A DNA stretch of 40,323 nt, from NCBI GenBank assembly GCA_018398765.1, contig JAHBMJ010000801.1, positions 1 to 40,323 on the forward strand. Reading direction: 5' to 3'. The translations under genes and the position numbers were made by a program. Shown here one piece after another: positions 35,702-40,323 of the stretch (positions are counted from its first letter, which is position 1; each line of letters starts with the position of its first letter). Below the pieces are notes generated by a model. It did no database searches and had not been told where the DNA came from. It worked only from the letters and a program-made list of their open reading frames with translations. Source of the stretch: Chromera velia. Its lineage: Eukaryota > Sar > Chromeraceae.

Positions 35702-38700
35702 TGTGTGTGCATGCAGACGAGTGGATGGAGCAGCTTCCCCGTCTGCTGAGTCAAATTCTGCACTTTGCAGACGAAGTCCTGGCAGAGAGGGATCTCTCTT
35801 GTTTCTGCCTGGCTTCTGCCCTCGAGTCTGCCTGTGCCTCTGCTTCAACATCAACTCTTCATTCTCCTCCTGCAGAGAGGGATAGGAAGAGAAAGGAAGT
35901 CAAGGAAGACCCTGAAGGCTTGATGGAACAGTTGTCAAAGCACAGGCAGCATGTGGACACTGCCATCACGGCATTGGAAGAGGAGCTCCACAACCGACTT
36001 CCAGACTTGTGGTATCATCTGAGTAGTCATTTCGGGACACCCCAGAGTGGCTGTGGGGGTGGGATCACAAGCACCCGATCCTCTGTGAATCCTCTGATGC
36101 CCCACCGTGCAAGTGAGAAGAGAGACAGTTCCCTGACTCAGGTTCCTTTGGTCCCTCCCGGGAACGATTCTGGAATCTTTTGGGACGTCGGAGGGGCAGT
36201 GGAACGACGCTCGTGGGTCGTTGACGGCATTGGAGCTGCAGTCACACCCGAAGGGCCGTCTCCGACGGCAGGGAGTAGGACGTCAACCGGCTTGAGGGAT
36301 ATGAGACATCAGAGGGGGTCCCTGGGGGCAGGGTTCGGAACTTTCTCTCCACCAGCATCACGAAGGACCATTCTCAAGTCTCCCTCACTCACACCACAGA
36401 ACCGCAGAAGTGTGAACACGTTGAAGTCTCCTGTGGCTGAACGCAGAAGCTTAGGAATGCATTCGCCAAGTATGTTCTCACCTGTCGATGGCAGTGGGGG
36501 TGTCTTCAGTCCGCTGTCCGGAAGAAAGAGCCTCTCACGGATGCAAACTGCAAGCGTCAAAGATAGCCTTGCCGCTGTTCTCGGTGTGAGTGCACCAGAC
36601 ACTCCTCAAACAGAGCAGCAACGCTCATCTCCGCCAGGAGGCGTCAAGGATCGTCTGGCGGGGATTCTAGGACTGAGTGCCCCAGATGGTGTTCAAGTGG
36701 CCAGACGGAGCCCGGAACTGGGGGGCCAAAGAGAACAGCATCGCATCTCGGCATCCCCTCCTGTACAAACTGTCGTGGCACCTGCACCGAGCAGGAGTCC
36801 GATTTCCGGCCCAATTGCCCAGGGGCCCATCCTTTCACCGGCCCCATCAGCAAGCCCATATCCCGAGTCCAGCCCCGTGGCGGCGCCCTCAGCCCGAGCC
36901 CCCAGCCCCCCCCCTATGGCCTCCCCGTCCTCTGCAGTGCCCAGCTTCAAAGAGAAGGAAACGTTCGAATCGTCAGATGTCGAGGACCTAGGAAGCATTG
37001 CCTCCACCTCGAATCTGGAGTGCCCGAATGTCCCCCCACCACCACCCGTTCAGAGATCAATTTCGAGTGCACACACCCGACAGATCGTCCCCCATTGCGG
37101 GTGCTTTCTGATGTCCCTGGCGGGACTCAGAGATCAAATCGAGAAGCAGAGGTGGGTGGGTAGGTAGGTAGTCGTTTGTGATGGACTTCAGTCGTCTGCT
37201 GCTTTTCTTTACCTCTCGGTCCTATGCGTACAAAAATCAGTTCTTGATTCTGTTTTCCGACGCCTTGTTCCGACCCTAGCTAGCTGATTCCTTTCTAACT
37301 CATGCAGAGAAGCATGACTCACTGAACTTCGCATCCCTTTATTTGACTAGCTGTCAATGAATGACTACCCACCTGCAGGAAGCTGGTGGATACTGCTGTC
37401 CGGCTACGCAAATCGTTCCATCCGGACGCGGGGAGACGGACGCACTCGAGGGCCGGTGCAAGCCCGTCCACGTTTGTGGAGATCACCCAATCGAGTTCCC
37501 ACCTGCACTGGTGGGCAGGGGCATTCCGCATGTGCTCTGAGGGGTATTGCCCTCTTGTAGTCAAGTCCCTTGTCTGGTGCGTGGCGGTGATGAGGGACAT
37601 TCTTCGTCCTTCGGTTGAGGACGAGAACGAATTCAAGAAGGTCGTCGCCTTGGCCTACATGGTCGGTCGGTCGGTCTGGAATGCACCTTTTTGAATCAAC
37701 GATGAATGCAGAAGAATCTTCTGTCGCGAATGAACAAGAAACAAAATCACGCAAAGAGAAAGAAAAAATTATTGGAAGTGAGTGATTTGGTTTTAAATCT
37801 CTTTTCTTTCGTACTAACTCAATCCCGCCTTTGCTTGCCAGTGACGTCAAACATAAATGGAGACCTTCTTTTGTCTGAGGGGTCAGAAAGCCATTCTGAT
37901 TGGTCGTTGCATCTACGTGTGTCAGCCGAATGTTCTCTGTCTGTCTGGCCGTTGATTTCTTTCTTTCTTTCTTTCTGCAGCTCTCAAGTGAGCGTGCATT
38001 TGTGGGTTCCATGGGATCGCGTCCATCGATGCACCGGGACGAAGAGGCCAGGAAACGGTTCACAGGTACGTGCATGCATGGAAGGGGAATCTATCAATCC
38101 AAACCATGCAACCATCACAGGGGGAACGCATGTATTTATATTGCAGTAGAGATGCATGTAAATGCATTTAAGGCAAGTTTCTTCTCAGTTTTTCAGTGCA
38201 CACATCCGTGCTCGATCCATGCTCGATCCTCTTTCAGCGTGAACTTTTCAGTCGGGGGGGTCCGTGAAGAGACAGGTGGGGGGGAGTGCCGGCATGCGGG
38301 ATGGGAATATGAAGAGAGAAACAGCACTTTTCGATACTGCATCTTGTTTCTTGGAAGCCCGTCCTTTTCCTCCATCTTTTTCACCTCACGTACTTGACTT
38401 GACAACGGTCAACGAAAGGAAGGAAGTGTGCCCTGGATGACTGACTCGTTTCTCTGTCTAGCTTTTGGTTTTCTCAGAAGGTTCCCTCAGAGTATCATCA
38501 ATACTTTTCTTTTATGATCTTTACGTGAATGTCCTTTCTCTGCGACCGAGCAGAAATGACATCGTGTCGCAAGATGTTCGTGCCCCTCTCATTCGATACT
38601 GGAGTCTTCAAGAAGCTCACGCAAGTTGAGAACAAACTTTGGGAAAACAAAGCCCAAATGAAGGTTGGTCGATCAGGAAGTCAGCTAGGCAGGTGATTGG

Positions 38701-39272
38701 AGAGGCATGCAAGATGATCGAAGGAGGGAACAACAAGCAAGTCTCCCTCTAGATTTATGGATGGAACATTCAAATGGCATGTGAGAGAAAGAGAAACGAT
38801 CAACTGGGTTCTCTAGATCATCAGTCTCTCTCTTCCTTTCCCCGGGCATCTCTCCAACCGCCCCCCTCGAGAGTGCCCTAGTCTCCCAAGAGACAGACTA
38901 GTTCCAAACTTTTTTTTGCAGATGCATGTCTGCGAATCTCTTCCTCATCTTTCTGCACACATAGATCTGCCTATGCATGTGTCTCTGTGCATACACATTT
39001 GCGTGTCTGTCGTTTGGTCTTTCTATCCTTTTACAGCAATTTCAAGAGATGGTCTCATGCTTTATGGTCTCTGCCTCTTGCTGTGAGAAGTGATTCGTCT
39101 ATTTTTGTATCTTCTCTTCCCTCGCATGTATTCTTTCTTTGGCTCTGTCTGTCTGCAGATGGTCAAGTGGTTCGTGTGTGTCAACGACGTGATGGAGCAG
39201 ACCTCCACAGAGGCAGGCAACATCCTGGGCCGTGTGTGGGCGTCTGAAAGCGAACCCATGATGCATATTTGA
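25228..39272 (+). CDS. NEK: NEK-family Ser/Thr kinase with long novel C-terminal region, 18 exons
   Basis: Exons: 25228-25277, 25525-25842, 26090-26357, 26533-26654, 27043-27277, 27648-28169, 28628-28711, 29147-29650, 30123-30673, 30916-31654, 33814-34330, 34686-34733, 35014-35406, 35717-37151, 37379-37661, 37981-38065, 38554-38663, 39159-39272 (TGA). All 17 junctions are GT-AG and in phase; 6,378 nt, 2,125 residues. The kinase domain spans about 18-275: GAGQFG at 25-30, Lys47, HRD with Asp144, DFG at 161-163, VGTPQYFSPE ending at 190, DVWALGC. HRDIKTSNIFL and the SPE form are typical of NEK kinases, which act in mitosis, centrosomes and cilia. All catalytic residues are present. The rest is Ser/Pro/Glu-rich with helical parts, weak EF-hand-like stretches (28628-28711 and about 29420-29450), a charged coiled coil (29460-29600) and a duplicated motif in exon 14. 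Exon 1 is the least certain. A split into two genes is possible but unsupported by any stop. Confidence 0.88.
26894..26930 (+). repeat. (CTGT)9 microsatellite in NEK intron 4
   Basis: Nine CTGT units, pure, in the middle of the intron between exons 4 and 5. The same four-base motif family builds the large array in intron 10. Confidence 0.95.
27021..27042 (+). repeat. (TGCA)n run merging into the exon 5 acceptor
   Basis: The last 20 or so bases of intron 4 are TGCA units ending in TTGCAG, so the 3' splice site is itself the end of a tetranucleotide repeat. The core word is also the TGCATGCA sequence. Confidence 0.8.
28589..28627 (+). repeat. (CTGC)n run merging into the exon 7 acceptor
   Basis: Seven to eight CTGC units run directly into CTGTCTGCAG, the acceptor of the 84-nt exon 7. 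The repeat stands in for the usual polypyrimidine tract. Confidence 0.9.
29651..29678 (+). repeat. (GTCA)7 starting exactly at the exon 8 donor
   Basis: Intron 8 begins with seven perfect GTCA units. Every unit junction reads GTCAGT, so there are six or more equivalent donor sites spaced by four bases. Confidence 0.95.
31655..33497 (+). repeat. 1.84-kb TCTG/TTTG tetranucleotide array filling NEK intron 10
   Basis: The array starts at the 5' splice site (CAG|GTCTGTCTG) and continues to about 33497; a second short (GTCT)n run lies at 33546-33570. It mixes TCTG, TTTG and TCTT. A common higher-order unit is 24 nt: two TCTG, one TCTT, one TCTG, two TTTG. All three plus-strand frames lack stops across the array, giving false frames of repeated Cys-Leu-Ser-Val/Phe. 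The minus strand gives a Thr-Asp-Arg-Gln/Asn-Lys-Gln repeat. It is an intron because exon 10 and exon 11 (33814) join in phase with GT-AG ends. Confidence 0.95.
34331..34346 (+). repeat. GTCG/GTTG tetranucleotides at the exon 11 donor
   Basis: The intron opens GTCG GTTG GTCG GTCG. This donor, phase 1, is supported by the in-phase join to exon 12, whose own donor also starts a repeat. Confidence 0.8.
34734..34749 (+). repeat. (GTCA)4 starting at the exon 12 donor
   Basis: Four GTCA units begin at the first intron base after the 48-nt exon 12, followed by a diverged GACA. Confidence 0.9.
35646..35709 (+). repeat. (GT)n microsatellite near the exon 14 acceptor
   Basis: About 30 GT units with two GTAT interruptions. 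The run ends in GTGCATGCAG, the acceptor of exon 14 (35717). Confidence 0.95.
37152..37171 (+). repeat. GTGG/GTAG tetranucleotides at the exon 14 donor
   Basis: The intron starts GTGG GTGG GTAG GTAG GTAG, five units in register with the splice site. Confidence 0.9.
37662..37677 (+). repeat. (GTCG)3 GTCT at the exon 15 donor
   Basis: Three GTCG units and a GTCT follow ATG|, in register with the splice site. GTCGGT is also the donor of introns 4 and 11 and of KCR intron 3. Confidence 0.9.
37956..37980 (+). repeat. (TTTC)n run merging into the exon 16 acceptor
   Basis: Five TTTC units form the polypyrimidine tract and end in CTGCAG at 37980, directly before exon 16. Confidence 0.9.
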
Positions 39273-39715
39273 AGGAAGGAGGGGGGGGGAAGGGGACGGG
39301 TGTTGGGTGAAAGGAAAAAATTGATAAGAGATTTTATTGATGCACGTATGCTCAGTCTGACTCATTACTTCTTGGTAGGCCGTTCTTCGTAGGGCTGGCT
39401 GTGTTTGAAAGCGGTCTTTCTCCTCTTTTTTTTTCTTTTCAAAACTGACTGTGACCTCTGTTGCGCTGCCTGGTTTTTTGTTCCTGTGAGTGATCGTGCG
39501 TTCCGTGATCATGCATTTGCGTGCCTGACAATGAAGGGGGGAAGCCGGCTGGTTGCCGTAACTGCACACTTAGTATGGATCGGCACCCCTTTATTCACTT
39601 TCTGTCTGCCCTGTCAAGTTTTACGCTGGCTCGCTGAAATCTGTGGCGGTCCGTAGGACCTGACATTCTCAGTGACATTCTCAGTTCGATCGGCATCGCC
39701 TGGGGTAGAGAGAGA

Positions 39716-39717
<2 letters not shown>

Positions 39718-39746
<29 letters not shown>

Positions 39747-39747
39747 G
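39718..39747 (+). repeat. G30 homopolymer
   Basis: Thirty consecutive G, directly after a GA-rich run. It would form G-quadruplexes. The exact length in the assembly is uncertain for a run like this. Confidence 0.9.
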
Positions 39748-40235
39748 CTGACGGGAGTTGCACGTTCCTTGACGTGTAGGCAAAAGGAAGTAGTCTCAAG
39801 AAGAGTCAGTTTGCTTACTCAAATGATCGATCCATGCATCGATCATATGAACCCATTGGCTTTTGAGTCTCTAGGAAATGTTCCGTCGGGGGGGGGCAAG
39901 GACTGCTGGGGGAGAGTGAGATAGCTGCATCTATAGGCTTGCAGAGAATTAAGGTATCGTTCCCGCCGTGAAGGTGGGCGGAGGGGAAGAAGAGTAGACT
40001 GGGGCTGCTTGGAGAGCGGGAAGGTTCGTTCGCGTATTGTTTTCTTGAAGAGAGGGAAGACGAGTTTGCTTCGCTGCTGGCTGGCTCGTTTTTGCCCGTG
40101 CGTTGGTTCCCGCGTGATGCATGGAAGATTGCATGAGTCCTTGATGAAAGGATTTGGAAACAACGAGAAAAAAATATTAAAGCAAAAGAAAAACACTCCT
40201 CAACAAGCGAGATGTGCGGGAATTGAAGAAGAGCA

Positions 40236-40257
40236 ATGCCGCCGACGAGCGAAGCGG
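40236..40257 (+). CDS. Possible first exon of a downstream gene (partial)
   Basis: ATG at 40236 opens seven codons (MPPTSEA) followed by GCGG|GTACGG, which could be a donor. The A/T-rich stretch 40-70 bp upstream with TATTAA is promoter-like. The rest of the gene would lie outside the window, so this is a weak call made from position and context only. Confidence 0.2.
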
Positions 40258-40323
40258 GTACGGATTTTTTCTTATCAAGTGCTCTTCTCCCCGTCTTTTT
40301 CCTTCTTGATCTCTTTCGTCTCT

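Larger units (their letters stand above)
39273..40323. other. 3' flank of the NEK-like gene and right edge of window
   Basis: The region begins with the likely 3' untranslated part. An ATTGATAAG/ATTTTATTG stretch near 39320-39340 could take part in polyadenylation, but no standard AATAAA is clear. A G30 tract lies at 39718-39747. An A-rich stretch with TATTAA at 40165-40195 could be a promoter for a gene that continues beyond the window. The minus-strand open frame at 39843-40196 is low in complexity and I do not call it. Confidence 0.5.

Overview
The window is nuclear DNA of an intron-rich eukaryote of roughly even base composition. The style fits an alveolate alga, with a chromerid such as Chromera the best guess: 25 spliced introns, YTGCAG acceptors, very long disordered proteins, a Ty3/gypsy element carrying a chromodomain, and many TGCATGCA words. 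No ribosomal or plastid marker is present, so the species assignment is an inference. The standard genetic code fits: the host genes end in TGA or TAA.

Layout: (1) 1-7283, minus strand, a decayed Ty3/gypsy chromovirus (gag, protease, reverse transcriptase, RNase H, integrase, chromodomain) broken by at least six stops and a frameshift. No LTR could be matched inside the window. (2) 7284-10824, a gene-poor, partly AT-rich spacer with hairpins and a dispersed 19-mer. (3) 10825-18076, minus strand, a two-exon gene for a disordered protein of about 2,330 residues with no recognised family and one possible intron hidden inside the open frame. (4) 18077-20113, a spacer with a GC palindrome and an AT-rich block. 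(5) 20114-24523, minus strand, an eight-exon gene for a very-long-chain 3-oxoacyl-CoA reductase (KCR/HSD17B12 family, 328 residues, C-terminal dilysine ER signal). I assembled it from splice sites; every junction is in phase. (6) 24524-25227, a 704-bp divergent promoter region. (7) 25228-39272, plus strand, an 18-exon gene for a 2,125-residue protein: a complete NEK-type kinase domain followed by a long C-terminal part of unknown family. (8) 39273-40323, 3' flank with a G30 tract and a possible first exon of a further gene.

The most unusual signal is in the introns. In the NEK-like gene, and more weakly in the other two genes, tetranucleotide repeats of the form GTNN start exactly at the 5' splice site: (GTCA)7, (GTCA)4, GTCG, GTGG/GTAG, and a 1.84-kb TCTG/TTTG array. 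Some acceptors likewise end in tetranucleotide repeats that run into TGCAG. The donor motif itself seems to seed the microsatellites. This creates tandem donors four bases apart and very large repeat-filled introns.

The genes do not form one pathway. KCR acts in ER fatty-acid elongation, NEK kinases act in the cell cycle and at cilia, and the role of the large disordered protein is unknown.
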